Shown: piece after piece, positions 30,396 to 41,699 of the stretch
Position numbering within the stretch: the first letter of the stretch is position 1
Layout of the letters: each line of letters starts with the position of its first letter
Assembly: GCA_951802425.1 (NCBI GenBank)
Contig: OX637800.1
Coordinates: forward strand, 124,001 to 188,000
Length of the DNA: 64,000 nucleotides
DNA from: Clavaria fumosa
Lineage: Eukaryota; Basidiomycota; Agaricomycetes; Agaricales; Clavariaceae
Reading direction: 5' to 3'
Program-made: the position numbers and the translations under genes
The notes under the pieces: generated by a model
Told to the model about the DNA's origin: nothing
Seen by the model: the letters and a program-made list of their open reading frames with translations, nothing else
The model's database searches: none

Positions 30396-32834
30396 GGGTC
30401 AGCAGAAAGTGGAGCATTGGCCACTTGGTAGTGAATGGTATGGGGGGTTAGAGGGGGTATAGGGAAAGGGTGTGGGTGCTTTACATAAGTGTTTTAGTGT
30501 CCAGGTCCAAAGATCCCGGGAAAATGAGTTTTTTGGGCATTTTCAGGGGATCTTTGAAAGTAGAAGCTTAGGGGATCAGGTAAGTGGCCATAAACCATTG
30601 ATATACTATAGAGAATGTCTCCTCAAAGTTTCATAGGCCTCCCATGCCTACGTATTGTACAATATGCTATTCTTTGTAATGATACACTAGGAAGAGGCCA
30701 AAATGAAAACCAGGGGATCTTTTGAAGTAGCAAGTGGGGTGAGACATGATCCATACAAAAGTTGTATTGTTTTACCTATAGAACATGTCTACAAGGTTCC
30801 TATAACACATTTTGCAGTTTTTTATTATGTGGCCAATCTTGCATTGGCCATTTGTTTTACAGCTAGGGTCTTGGCAAAGTGGCCTATTGGCCAGAATCTA
30901 TAAGCGGTTCAAAAATCCTGAAAATATTCCTGGGGTTAGGGCACCTATTTGACACCAGGTTCCAGGTGTTTTGAGTGTGGTATACCTTATGCTTCCAAAG
31001 ATCCCAGGTTCCGAAACTACAGTGGCCAGCTGTGGCCAGATGTTAGAGAAGGGTCAGCAGAAAGTGGAGCATTGGCCACTTGGTAGTGAATGGTATGGGG
31101 GGTTAGAGGGGGTATAGGGAAAGGGTGTGGGTGCTTTACATAAGTGTTTTAGTGTCCAGGTCCAAAGATCCCGGGAAAATGAGTTTTTTGGGCATTTTCA
31201 GGGGATCTTTGAAAGTAGAAGCTTAGGGGATCAGGTAAGTGGCCATAAACCATTGATATACTATAGAGAATGTCTCCTCAAAGTTTCATAGGCCTCCCAT
31301 GCCTACGTATTGTACAATATGCTATTCTTTGTAATGATACACTAGGAAGAGGCCAAAATGAAAACCAGGGGATCTTTTGAAGTAGCAAGTGGGGTGAGAC
31401 ATGATCCATACAAAAGTTGTATTGTTTTACCTATAGAACATGTCTACAAGGTTCCTATAACACATTTTGCAGTTTTTTATTATGTGGCCAATCTTGCATT
31501 GGCCATTTGTTTTACAGCTAGGGTCTTGGCAAAGTGGCCTATTGGCCAGAATCTATAAGCGGTTCAAAAATCCTGAAAATATTCCTGGGGTTAGGGCACC
31601 TATTTGACACCAGGTTCCAGGTGTTTTGAGTGTGGTATACCTTATGCTTCCAAAGATCCCAGGTTCCGAAACTACAGTGGCCAGCTGTGGCCAGATGTTA
31701 GAGAAGGGTCAGCAGAAAGTGGAGCATTGGCCACTTGGTAGTGAATGGTATGGGGGGTTAGAGGGGGTATAGGGAAAGGGTGTGGGTGCTTTACATAAGT
31801 GTTTTAGTGTCCAGGTCCAAAGATCCCGGGAAAATGAGTTTTTTGGGCATTTTCAGGGGATCTTTGAAAGTAGAAGCTTAGGGGATCAGGTAAGTGGCCA
31901 TAAACCATTGATATACTATAGAGAATGTCTCCTCAAAGTTTCATAGGCCTCCCATGCCTACATATTGTACAATATGCTATTCTTTGTAATGATACACTAG
32001 GAAGAGGCCAAAATGAAAACCAGGGGATCTTTTGAAGTAGCAAGTGGGGTGAGACATGATCCATACAAAAGTTGTATTGTTTTACCTATAGAACATGTCT
32101 ACAAGGTTCCTATAACACATTTTGCAGTTTTTTATTATGTGGCCAATCTTGCATTGGCCATTTGTTTTACAGCTAGGGTCTTGGCAAAGTGGCCTATTGG
32201 CCAGAATCTATAAGCGGTTCAAAAATCCTGAAAATATTCCTGGGGTTAGGGCACCTATTTGACACCAGGTTCCAGGTGTTTTGAGTGTGGTATACCTTAT
32301 GCTTCCAAAGATCCCAGGTTCCGAAACTACAGTGGCCAGCTGTGGCCAGATGTTAGAGAAGGGTCAGCAGAAAGTGGAGCATTGGCCACTTGGTAGTGAA
32401 TGGTATGGGGGGTTAGAGGGGGTATAGGGAAAGGGTGTGGGTGCTTTACATAAGTGTTTTAGTGTCCAGGTCCAAAGATCCCGGGAAAATGAGTTTTTTG
32501 GGCATTTTCAGGGGATCTTTGAAAGTAGAAGCTTAGGGGATCAGGTAAGTGGCCATAAACCATTGATATACTATAGAGAATGTCTCCTCAAAGTTTCATA
32601 GGCCTCCCATGCCTACGTATTGTACAATATGCTATTCTTTGTAATGATACACTAGGAAGAGGCCAAAATGAAAACCAGGGGATCTTTTGAAGTAGCAAGT
32701 GGGGTGAGACATGATCCATACAAAAGTTGTATTGTTTTACCTATAGAACATGTCTACAAGGTTCCTATAACACATTTTGCAGTTTTTTATTATGTGGCCA
32801 ATCTTGCATTGGCCATTTGTTTTACAGCTAGGGT
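30396..32834 (+). repeat. 655-bp satellite array, 3.7 units
   Basis: Units start at 30396, 31051, 31706 and 32361. The last is cut at about 32834. Units are near-identical (a single CG to CA change noticed at 31962). A 66-residue frame starting MKTRGSFEVASGVRHDP repeats in each unit but shows no domain. Only four CG per unit were seen. A diverged partial unit is at about 6884-7472. Confidence 0.9.
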
Positions 32835-33023
32835 TCGAAGACAGAAGGGAATCGGGAGATCTAGACGCAGATTTATTCGAAGCGAAAGCCAACAGAGGAT
32901 GCACAAATTGGTAACGCTGGTAACGCTGGTAACGCCGATAACGCGGATCACGTGGGTTACGTGGCAGATGGTCGCATCAACCTTTTTTTTTTTTCCCCTT
33001 GTTTACGTTTGCCTTATCCCTCC

Positions 33024-34602
33024 ATGACCACCCGCTCTACCTTCATTCGTTGAAGTCTCTGTCCTACGCGGTCTGAGTTGACTGCTGGAGACGGAACCCC
33101 TTCTTCTTCTGCACTTCCTATCTCCGTCTCCACCCAATCTGAGCTGACTGGTGGGCTCAGGGAGACCCCCGACGTTCTTCTTGTCGATCGATACCGGTTT
33201 CGCCTACCCGTTCGCGTTCTTGTCGACCTGTATCACGTCCAATGGATCCCTCCCCCTCAGGTTCCTCCTCGCTTTCAAGGCCTGCTCGCCACTTTTATCG
33301 AACAGGTTCTCGACGATGGCCATCACGTCATGCGGAAGGTTGGGAAGAGTCGCAAGATTACGCTGATTCATCGTTACTACGACCGAGTCATGGGTCGTCG
33401 TCTCTTCTTCCTCCATCCCATCCAACTGCCATCTGGTGTTCTACAGATTTTGCAATATGGTCGCCTGGTCCCTTCTCTCCCCTTCCTCGATCAAGAAGGG
33501 CCTATCGGTTCTGCGGACCGTGAACTGCCAGCATCGAGTTGGATGTACGACCACGAATCCCCATTGTTGGCTGATATGGGGAGTGTTATGCTCCGTCCAT
33601 CCCCCGATGAATTACCATACTCCGCCCCTGCCCCCACTCCTCGCCCTGCCCATACCCTCACCCCCGCTCCTGGCCCCACCCTTTTCCCCGCTCCTGGACC
33701 TGCCCCCAGCCAAGCGCCCGCTCCTTCCCCCACCCATGCGCTACCATCCCACCCGAACCCCATCCGCCCCAAGCACGCGCCACCACCCTCTCACCCAAAG
33801 ACGGCCCCAGTCGCACCACGTGATCCTGCCCCCACCCGTCTCGAACACACGCCTCTACCCTCTCTCCAAGGCCCTGCCCCAATACCGTCCTCTCATCCGA
33901 ACCCTGCCCCAGTTCTCGCCCCAGCGCCGCACTTTGGTTCAAGCCCCACCCGGCGTCATAGCACAGACTCGGCCCACGTCCCTCCCCCGACCCCTTCATC
34001 CAATGCTGTCGCCTCTTCCAGCATGGCCATAGACCCCGTCGCTGGTTGCGGTCATCAATTTCCTTTCGTTGCGCACAATACTCAGGTCGTAGATCCGATG
34101 AGGGTACTGTGGGTCTGTCCACCTCCAGTTTCGCATTGGCCTGGGTCTAAGAGATGGACAAGGTATGTAATGGAGAAGCATCCAACGACTGGGCAAGATG
34201 TCTTGGTCGGGTCGACCAAGTTCGAGTGTAGTGTGCGATCGCATCAATATTTCGACCGCAGTAACAGAATACAGATCGCACTCGACCATCCTCTTCTGGT
34301 TCCGGCCGGAGTCATCGACACCAACGTGTTCGGTTTCCCCTTCCCCCTCATCCAATGTTTCGCATCATTTGCGACTAGGAAACAGGGCGATGTAGTGTCA
34401 TGTCGCGGGCGTTGGCTCTACTTGCACGAGAAGCCGATCGAACAGGACATCGGACAGAAAATGTCACCGCCTCCGCCGGAGCGTCTCCCTGCCTTAGGGG
34501 CAGCCCCAATCGTCGCCGTGCCGTCTCACCGGCCTGTCGATACGAGCGAAGACGAGGATGAGAATGACGATATGCCGGTCATGCAACCTTCGAAAAAGGT
34601 GT
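33024..34602 (+). CDS. Uncharacterised proline-rich protein, 5' part of a multi-exon gene
   Basis: The long open frame begins before position 33091 without an ATG. A candidate short first exon starts at ATG 33024 and could splice near 33049/33090. The protein has a folded-looking N-terminal part (DRYRFRLPVRVLVDLYHVQW, MGRRLFFLHPIQLPSG), a Pro/Ala low-complexity centre (P-A-P-x-P repeats, about 33620-33990), a second conserved-looking part (VDPMRVLWVCPPPVSHWPGS, STKFECSVRSHQYFDR) and an acidic DTSEDEDENDD tail. A GTGTGT donor follows AAAAAG at 34602, so exons continue, possibly into the dioxygenase exons downstream. No known domain recognised. Confidence 0.5.
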
Positions 34603-35173
34603 GTAGCTAGACAATGCCTTCTTTGTTCTATCCTTTCTTGCCTCCTTTTTTTTCTTCTCGACAATCCATTGACCAACAGTTGCATTTCTAGTTGAAACAT
34701 GGGGGTGGTCTCTCCCATAGCATCAGAGAAGGCGGCCCCTCACCGAGTGGGACAGGAGGAGGAGGTTAGTCTTCAATATTTGCCTGCCTGCCTTGTATAC
34801 TACACCTCTTCGGAATACGAACATATTTCTTGTTGCCTACACTGTTGCGATCTGATACGAGCACGTCGATTGGAAGGTCGGCGTTGCTTGTCAATGGCGG
34901 CGCGCTAGCGATTGCCCCCCCCCCCCCCCGGTACTCAGCAATTCTATTTCTGAAACTCATGATCATTGTTCTATTCTTGTATTCGTCTTGACCCCATGAT
35001 CATTGTTCTATTCTTGTATTCGTCTTGACCCCACGTTCACAGACAATACATCAGGTGTCGATGCTCATCTTGGTGGGGGAGCCAATGCATCTTGTCCAAC
35101 CTTCGATATGTCTGGTTTGTTAGATACGATTTTGTAAGGACTTTCTCTTAAAATTCTGATAGATCTAATCAAG
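34603..35173 (+). other. Intron/short-exon region between proline-rich and acidic exons
   Basis: Holds a possible small exon (34692-34764, between TTTCTAG and GTTAGT), a 16-base C run near 34915-34930, a 37-bp direct duplication (34959-34995, 34996-35032; ATGATCATTGTTCTATTCTT) and a possible exon after CGTTCACAG at about 35041. Exact splicing was not resolved. Confidence 0.35.
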
Positions 35174-36557
35174 TTGTGTAGGAAAACAGAAGGCCCAGAT
35201 GGTGAAGCCACCGACGATGCTACGGATCGTAGCACCATGTCAGATGACTGGGACTGGGACGACGAATGCCTTCAGTTATTTGGGAATAAGGACATATTCG
35301 ACGATTTTCTGACTGACCAAGACGACGACATTGTCAAGGAGCCCGAGGGAAAGCGTACCCCGGCGAGTGGCAGGTATGCATTTGTTCAATCGAGAGCATC
35401 AGAAAATGTCCCTGACGCAGAAGAATATCAGTGCCTCGTATATTCAAGGGAAGATGCAGACAAGTATAAGACGTCTTATGTTTAAGCTTGTTGATTGTGC
35501 ACGTCAAAAGTCCAGTGAGTAAATATCGCCTTTTGTGTCCCGAAGACACAGGATGCTGAGGATAGGCCCAGCTGTATTTGATTCTTTTAGTTATTCTTCT
35601 GCAATCAGGAGCCCATTGTCCTCCCTCCACTTTCGATCGATGCAAGACGACAGTCATCCAGAGCCATGTCGAGAGTGGATGGATAATCATCCCAGGATAG
35701 CTGTTAGTTCAGATGGCGTCGAAGTCCTCCTCCATCTGCCAGGTGGTCTTGGGGTTAAAGCACGAGTGAGTCATTTTGCATACACTGTTCACAACGCAAC
35801 CCACCATCTCATTTTCCCCAATCAGGAGACCCTCTACCAAGCGACTGAGGAATTTGCGAGAGTATGCCCTCCCACTTTCGGCGGTGGTGCAGACAAATGC
35901 GGTCGGGACCGACCGACGACATATATTCGAAAGGTGAACGAGCACTCTGGAATCGTCAAGCTGGTCTCTGGTTGGCACGCCATTGGCCGTACAGTAAGTG
36001 GAACTGAACCTCCTTTCCGTATTTGTCAATCTACTACTTCATTATCACAGCGTGAGCCTGTTGTTGCCTCTGCGGATCTGATGAAAACTGGACGACGTTT
36101 CTCCCGGGCGATGGCTCTGAAGGAAGCCTTTGCAGTGACTTCGTCACAGATAAACGGCATCATCGAACGCCTGGACCCCACCCAATATTTGGCGTTAGCC
36201 CAGCTAAGGGAAGCAGTGCATCGAAAATACCCATTCACGAGAGCAATTGACTCCATCGATCCGTCTCTGATGGAGGGGCGAGCCATTATGTGGAACCACC
36301 AAACGGCGCTACATGCCGACCGCTCCGATCCAGTGAGAGCCTGGGTCCCGTTGCTCACGTTGGGCGAATTTCGGAAAGGTCATCTGGCTATACCTAGGCT
36401 GACCCTTAGGTTAAGTTACGAACCCAGGACTATCGTACTCTTACGAGGTCATATACTCCCCCACGAAGTTGAAGCCTGGGAAGGTGGGCAGAGAGTCTCC
36501 ATCGTTTGGTTCACTCATCAGTCCCTTTGGGATGAATTTGAGATGACTTGTCCATAG
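35174..36557 (+). CDS. TET/JBP-like 2OG-Fe(II) dioxygenase (3' exons; splicing approximate)
   Basis: An acidic exon (STMSDDWDWDDECLQLFGNK) and short exons lead into a long 3' exon ending TAG at 36557. The C-terminal 110 residues show the layout of the double-stranded beta-helix of fungal TET/JBP enzymes: NHQTALHADRSD with an iron-binding H-x-D, PLLTLGEFRKGHLAIPRL, YEPRTIVLLRGHILPHEVEA with the distal His, and GGQRVSIVWFTH with the Arg expected to bind 2-oxoglutarate. TET/JBP enzymes oxidise 5-methylcytosine or thymine in DNA. Acceptor/donor pairs near 35373/35418 and 35514/35547 suggest introns. It may share a transcript with the proline-rich exons at 33-34.6 kb. Another 2OG oxygenase subfamily is possible. 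Confidence 0.6.
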
Positions 36558-37333
36558 AGTCTGTATGAACTATCACTGTTCTTGTTAGGGCCTGTAAGTA
36601 ATACCGAAGATCAATTTGTTGGTGACTGGTCCTGTGAACTCGCTAAGACCGATCAACTATCAAGATTACTTGGTCCCTGAAGTGGGGTTACATCAAGACT
36701 TACTCACTTTTCCAGCCCAATTCAAGCCTACCAACTCCTAAAAAGCTCCCGACACCCTCTGGAAAAACTCGTGGAACCCCTCACGTGCCTCCCGACATCT
36801 TTCGCTATCTCCCAGATCCTTCGCGATTCCTTTCGCTTTCTTACCGTACTCACGACTACAAGCCAGCAATGGCGCAGCCCCACCTTCCACTTACTCATGA
36901 CGCCGCGACCTTAACACTCAAGTACACCACCAACTATCAGCTACATACTAAAGCCGAAAGCGAAATAGACACCAAGAAAACTCGGACACCTGGGTATTTC
37001 CACGTGACCCATCCCAGCGTTAATGGGGTTATGGGCGTTATCTGCGTTACCAACACATGATCATCTTGTGCCACATCACCATTCTCCTCATACTTTCGAT
37101 CTTGTTGTCGATCACTCAACCAACACCGCGTTGTTATTGCATGGGCTGTGGACACTGAGTTGTGTCCACATTCTCTGCTATCGTTGCGCCGCTCTCATTG
37201 GTCGATATCAACCGGCCTTTTCGTGCCGACAACATTACAAGCTACCGTCCCTTTCACGCTTGGTATGTATCATGTCATTGTTACCTACTATACATACACT
37301 GAGTCGTTATTGTTTACAGGCTCTATTCTGAAA
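36558..37333 (+). other. Upstream region of coiled-coil gene A, shared with gene B
   Basis: 37013-37062 contains GGGCGTTATCTGCGTTACCA followed by ACACATGATC, nearly identical to 41305-41342 upstream of gene B. Similarity continues loosely (CACTGAGTTGTGTCCACA words) to the start codon. A GTATGT..ACAG pair (37262-37319) may be a 5' UTR intron. No coding gene recognised between 36558 and 36870. Confidence 0.5.
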
Positions 37334-38082
37334 ATGGATACCCCCCTGTACAACATCCCAGATGCTCTTCAACATGGTCAACAACTGTTGGGCATCCTGT
37401 CAGAGATGCGTTCGCACCGTGACGACCGCATCGCCTACAACATATTGAATAACGAAACATCGCGGGGGGTAGAAGATTGGTTGAGAGTCGCTGAGTTCAT
37501 CGTGGTATACCCATTTTGGCTGACCCATTTTTACGACACATTGAATCGATGACTTGCATAGGGAAACAAAATGGTCGACATGGCCGGAGTGGGTTCTGTG
37601 TCAGACGATAGGCTCGCCCACATATGACAAATTATACAAGTTTTGTTGGACGAGGCGCGAGCTGGATTAAAGACAAACCAGGATGCTGTGGAAGCGAGCG
37701 CAGCGACAGAACGGGGTAAGTAAATGACGTGTCCGAGAATATATTACTAACTGCGACTTGATTAGATCTTCGCGCTACTTTGGATGGCATGAACGACGCG
37801 CTCCATGAGTTGCGTGCACGAGGGCGACGTGGGTTGGAGGTCGTCTTTTTCGCATACGACAACTTGTTGCGGAAGTTAGATGCCGGAGCTTCAAAGTCGT
37901 GGGCGGTCGAATGCGTGTCGAAGGAGCAGAAGCATTTGTTGGAGGAGCTGCGGGAATATCCCAGAGTCGACCAGTTCAGGATACTAATGGAGGATCCGGA
38001 GGAGGAAGAGAGTAAAGAAGAAGAGGATGTGGAGGACGAAGCAGAGGGGCAGCAGAAGGGAAAAGAACCTGCCCGCAAGTAG
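37334..38082 (+). CDS. Lineage-specific coiled-coil protein A
   Basis: Exon 1 starts MDTPLYNIPDALQHGQQLLG and ends VEDWLRVAEFIV before a GTATAC..CATAG intron (37505-37561). A second exon reads GNKMVDMAGVGS and meets a TGA at 37625-37627 unless spliced differently. Further exons (VLLDEARAGLKTNQDAVEAS; then after GTAAGT..TTAG, DLRATLDGMNDALHELRARG) end in an acidic Glu/Lys-rich tail EEEESKEEEDVEDEAEGQQK. Exon 1 aligns in pattern with genes B and C (short MD-P start, H/Q-DD, DWL/RWL). Function unknown. Possibly broken by the TGA. Confidence 0.5.
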
Positions 38083-38174
38083 ACTGTAAAATTTCTCCTT
38101 TGTTTCATACCAATATATTTTATTCCATTCTATTGGTGATATTAGTATACAATAAAAGACAACGTCGGGCAGGT

Positions 38175-39988
38175 TCAGTTTCTCCCCTCCCATGCTTCCA
38201 CTAACTTTAAGAGCGCCTCGTTCAACTCGCCCAATGCCACAGACCGTCGCTCTATCTCTTCGAACCATCGCTGATTCACGAGGAAAAGTCGCTCCATTTC
38301 CCGCAGTCACGCCTTCTCCGCATCTGCCACATCTTCTTCAGCGAACCAGAGCCTGCGGAGAACCACCCCTGCTGACGATAGTGCTCTATTTAGATCGCCG
38401 GAGTCATCGCGGTCGGTTTCCGTTTCGTCGATGACTTCGTTTTTGTCTGTACCTCCATTACCTCCAGAATCGTTATCGTCACCTTCTGCTCGAAGTCCAT
38501 GTGTTGGATGCGGTGCATATGTCATCCGGGGGTATGGTGTGCAAACGAGTGGGCGGGAAGGGTCTGGATGCGGTCCACATGTCATCCGGGGATATGGTGC
38601 GTGAACGAGTGGGCGGGAAGGGCCTGGGACCTCGTTCCGGTATCCCGCCCCAGTTCACCTTGGCACGTTCGACATGGATGGTCTTAGTCGTGGGTTTCTG
38701 TGCAGTCCGTGACCAGGTGAACGGGAGGTACCAGGCATCTGAGATGTTTCAACCTGTTAGTTTTCTAAATACTGGAAACAGAAACAGGTGACATACATGA
38801 GATCCGCGACTCCCAGACACCCCTGTAGGCGGGCCAATGACCCCCTCAGCCTCGCTTCGGCCTTCTCGAACTGCCTCTCCTGCTTCTGTGTGTTGCGACA
38901 GAAGCACCGCCCTAGTCGCTTCTTCTTGGGCCCGCAGCTGCGCAGCCATACGCTCTTTGTATCGCTCACCCCATCGCCGGAGTTGGTCCCTCACCGTCTT
39001 CATCCTGGATACTCCTATAAAAAAATTGTGTTACATTAACCTGGCCTCCATACTCACAAGGCTCCAACTCACTATCTCTGTCCTCTATCATCGTCTCCAA
39101 TTCCGTTCGTGCCTCTCTCTCCCTCACTTCCATGGCGACGACATATATCAGATAATGATGAAAATTAAAGGGAAAGCAGTCACCTTGCATCCTGCGGTGC
39201 GATGCTTCGAAGACGCTTTCAAACTCCTGCAACTTGCGCTCTGAATCCTCTAGTCTCCTTTCCAAGCCCGCCTCCCCCCCAAACTGCTCCACGTACACTG
39301 TCCTCTGTTCGGGTTCCACCACCTGCTGCTTGAGCGTCGCGAGTTCGCACTGCAGATCCGCGACCAGATGCGGGCTCCCCACCGTCCTGTCCTTCTCCCC
39401 CAACGCGCACTTCGCTTCGTCTAACTCGCGCTTCACTTCCCCCAACTTGTGCTTCGCTTCACCAAACTCGCGCTTCGCTTCACCCAACTCGCGCTTCGCT
39501 TCGCCCAACTCCTTCGTCACCTTCTCCACCTTCGCCACCTCTGTGTCATACATCCCCCACAAACTTTCGGAAGCTTGTTCCATAATGTCAAGGCTATCAC
39601 GGAGATGGTCCGCTATGAGCTCACTCACTTTGAACTCCTTCAGCAACTCGGCCTTGGTCCATTCTCCGGATTTCGAACCTTTCGCCACCCGCGCCTTCCT
39701 CCGCGCCTTCTTCCTCACTGGCTCTGGATCGGAGTCCGCTGACTCAGAATCCGACCCCCTAGATACATATCTCCTCGATTTTGACGGACCGGGCGTTGGC
39801 GATTTCGATTTGGCCTCCGACCGCCTGCCATGCGCAACACGCGCCGAATCCTCCGAACTTCTGCAAGCTGTCGCGGCCTCCATCAATGTCAGGTTCGCCT
39901 CGTTACTGATCACTTCGGCTTGTTCGAAGGGTCGCGTCTTGCGCTGAAGCTCAGTCTCGGTTTCGTTCAAGTTCGCTGATGTCGACAT
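38175..39988 (-). CDS. Lineage-specific coiled-coil protein (minus-strand family member)
   Basis: Starts at ATG 39988 (MSTSANLNETETELQRKTRP). It has a basic, Ser-rich stretch with RKKARRKARVAKGSKSGEW (possible nuclear signal), then a long coiled coil built on GEAKREL-type 7-residue repeats (about 39410-39510) and further heptads to 39190. Introns near 39189-39132 and 39065-39015 lead to MKTVRDQLRRWGERYKERMA, an acidic segment, and a C-terminus FEEIERRSVALGELNEALLK. That ending resembles the end of gene B (EAFRQRSLALEELNEVLQ). One in-frame TGA at about 38307-38309 (GCG-TGA-CTG) would truncate it, so it may be a recent pseudogene. Splicing is approximate. Confidence 0.5.
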
Positions 39989-40574
39989 GATGGTGCAAAT
40001 GGGGTTTGGTGCACGTGACATCAAATCAACAATGCTCATGCTCTCGCATACCGCCGAGCGACAGGAGCACTCAGCGGGCGTGTCAAGTGCTCAATCTCAA
40101 TCCGATGCTTACACAAAGTGTTTATGTTTCTACCGATGGGCTCTCATTATATCGAACATATCATCATTTGTAAGGTCGCAAACACGGATACCATCGCCTT
40201 CGCGACCAAACGTATAGACGGCGTACACTTGGGAAGTATACCCTAGTTTTCTAGCAGTGTATATAATAATGATCATGCACTCCACCAGGCCCCTAAGTAG
40301 GGAAGGGCTCATGTGGTAAGAGTTAGACTGCCATAGAAAGATCACGTGATGACTACATCAGCTCGAGGAAGGCTCGAGTCAAATGGCCTAGATTAGGTAA
40401 TGTGAGTGAAAGGTCATGTGTAAATTGTCGCTAACCACCATCGCAACGAATATGGGGCATTTTCTCCAGTGACCCCACATAACCCACATTGCTACGTCCG
40501 CTGGCCTGAGTTCTAACTAAGACTAGCCGATGATAGAAGGCAACGCGAGGACGGCATGTCTTGATGACCAGGGT
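39989..40574. other. Intergenic region with CTCGAG/CACGTG repeat
   Basis: 40340-40440 contains ATCACGTGATGACTACATCA and CTCGAGGAAGGCTCGAGTC, matching the repeat units at 45590-46080. No gene seen. Confidence 0.5.
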
Positions 40575-40930
40575 TAGGTTTAGCGATGGCAACGACGGCG
40601 AAATTGGCAACAGCCGGGTTAGCGACATCAGGGTTAGCGATAGCGACAGCAAGATTGGCGACATCAGTTTTAGCGATAACGACAGCGAGGTTAGCAACAT
40701 CAAGGTTAGCAATAGCGACGGCGAAGTTAGCAATAGAGAAGTTGGAAATGGCGGGGTTAGCAACAGCAACAGCGAGGTTGGCGATAACGAGGTTGGTGAT
40801 GGTGACCAGATTGAAGTTGGCAATAGCAGGGTTAGCAATAGAGTCAGCGGGGTTGGCGACAGCTGTTCACGATAGCGACGTTGGCGATAGCGACGTTGGC
40901 GACGGCGATCAGATTGACAGATAGCAATGG
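40575..40930 (+). repeat. Degenerate GCGATAGCGA / GGGTTAGC minisatellite
   Basis: Built of 9-bp-based words such as TTAGCGATA, GCGACAGCA and GGGTTAGCA repeated with variation for about 350 bp. Open frames on both strands through it (40431-40952 minus; 40561-40875 plus) are translations of the repeat, rich in VSNS or LLPT words, and are not called as genes. Confidence 0.8.
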
Positions 40931-41699
40931 GATTTTCATAATTACAATGCACGCGAGAGCATCAGACGCGATACGAATATACACAATACAATAAGTGGGT
41001 AATAGCGGAGTGCACGATAGTGGGTAATGGCGATGTGCGCTACAGCGGGGCATAACTGCATAACTGCATACAACCGGGTGTTATATGACGACAGTCTCTA
41101 TGCCCTCCCCCTTTCCCCTTTACGTGCGTGTGTATGTCGCTTGGATGGCCAGGTGATTGGTGAGTCACATAATATCTGAGGCATAACACACAATGCAAAT
41201 AAACGGTGATGGGGGACATTTGAATGGTGAGTCTTGCGAGGTTAGACGATCCGTATAAAGCGAGTATTTTTTCAAACACAGAAATGTACATTGATGGGCG
41301 TTAACAGGGTTGTGGGCGTTATCTGCGTTACCAACACGTGATCGCGTCGTGCCTGCCATTCTCACGCTCACCCAACTTTTCTTTTCACACTCAACTCCCT
41401 ATCGTGTCGTCGTTGCGTGAACTGTGGGCACTGAGCTGTGTCCACACTCCCTGCTTCTGGCGCGACGCTCTCATCAGTGAATCATGACTTGCGGGGGCTG
41501 AGTTGCTCTCGCAATTTGTTGTCACATCGCCCTCCGCCGTTGAACATCTCGTGAACTGTTGTCCCCCTCACGATTGGTATGTACCACATCGCTGTTACTC
41601 ATCACGCGAGCACTGAGTCGTGCTCGCATATTGTCAACCCCTGGCTGATGTTGTCGTTCCGAAACTGGTGTTGTCGGCGTTCTCAAGCCAGGTCTATCT
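40931..41699. other. Upstream region of gene B
   Basis: Contains the shared element GGGCGTTATCTGCGTTACCA followed by ACACGTGATC (41311-41342) and a 5' region resembling the leader of gene A (GTATGTACCACATCGCTG). No other gene seen. Confidence 0.45.

Noticed and set aside
30396..32834. Regular direct repeats as a possible CRISPR-like array
   Set aside because: Units are 655 bp and contiguous with no unique spacers; this is a satellite in a eukaryote.
30703..33027. Repeated 66-residue ORF in the satellite as a gene family
   Set aside because: The frame is identical in each unit only because the DNA is identical, with no domain, no sign of selection and no promoter seen.
40431..40952. 173-residue minus-strand ORF rich in LLLTP/SLSLT words
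   Set aside because: It is a translation of the 9-bp minisatellite; equally long frames exist on the other strand.
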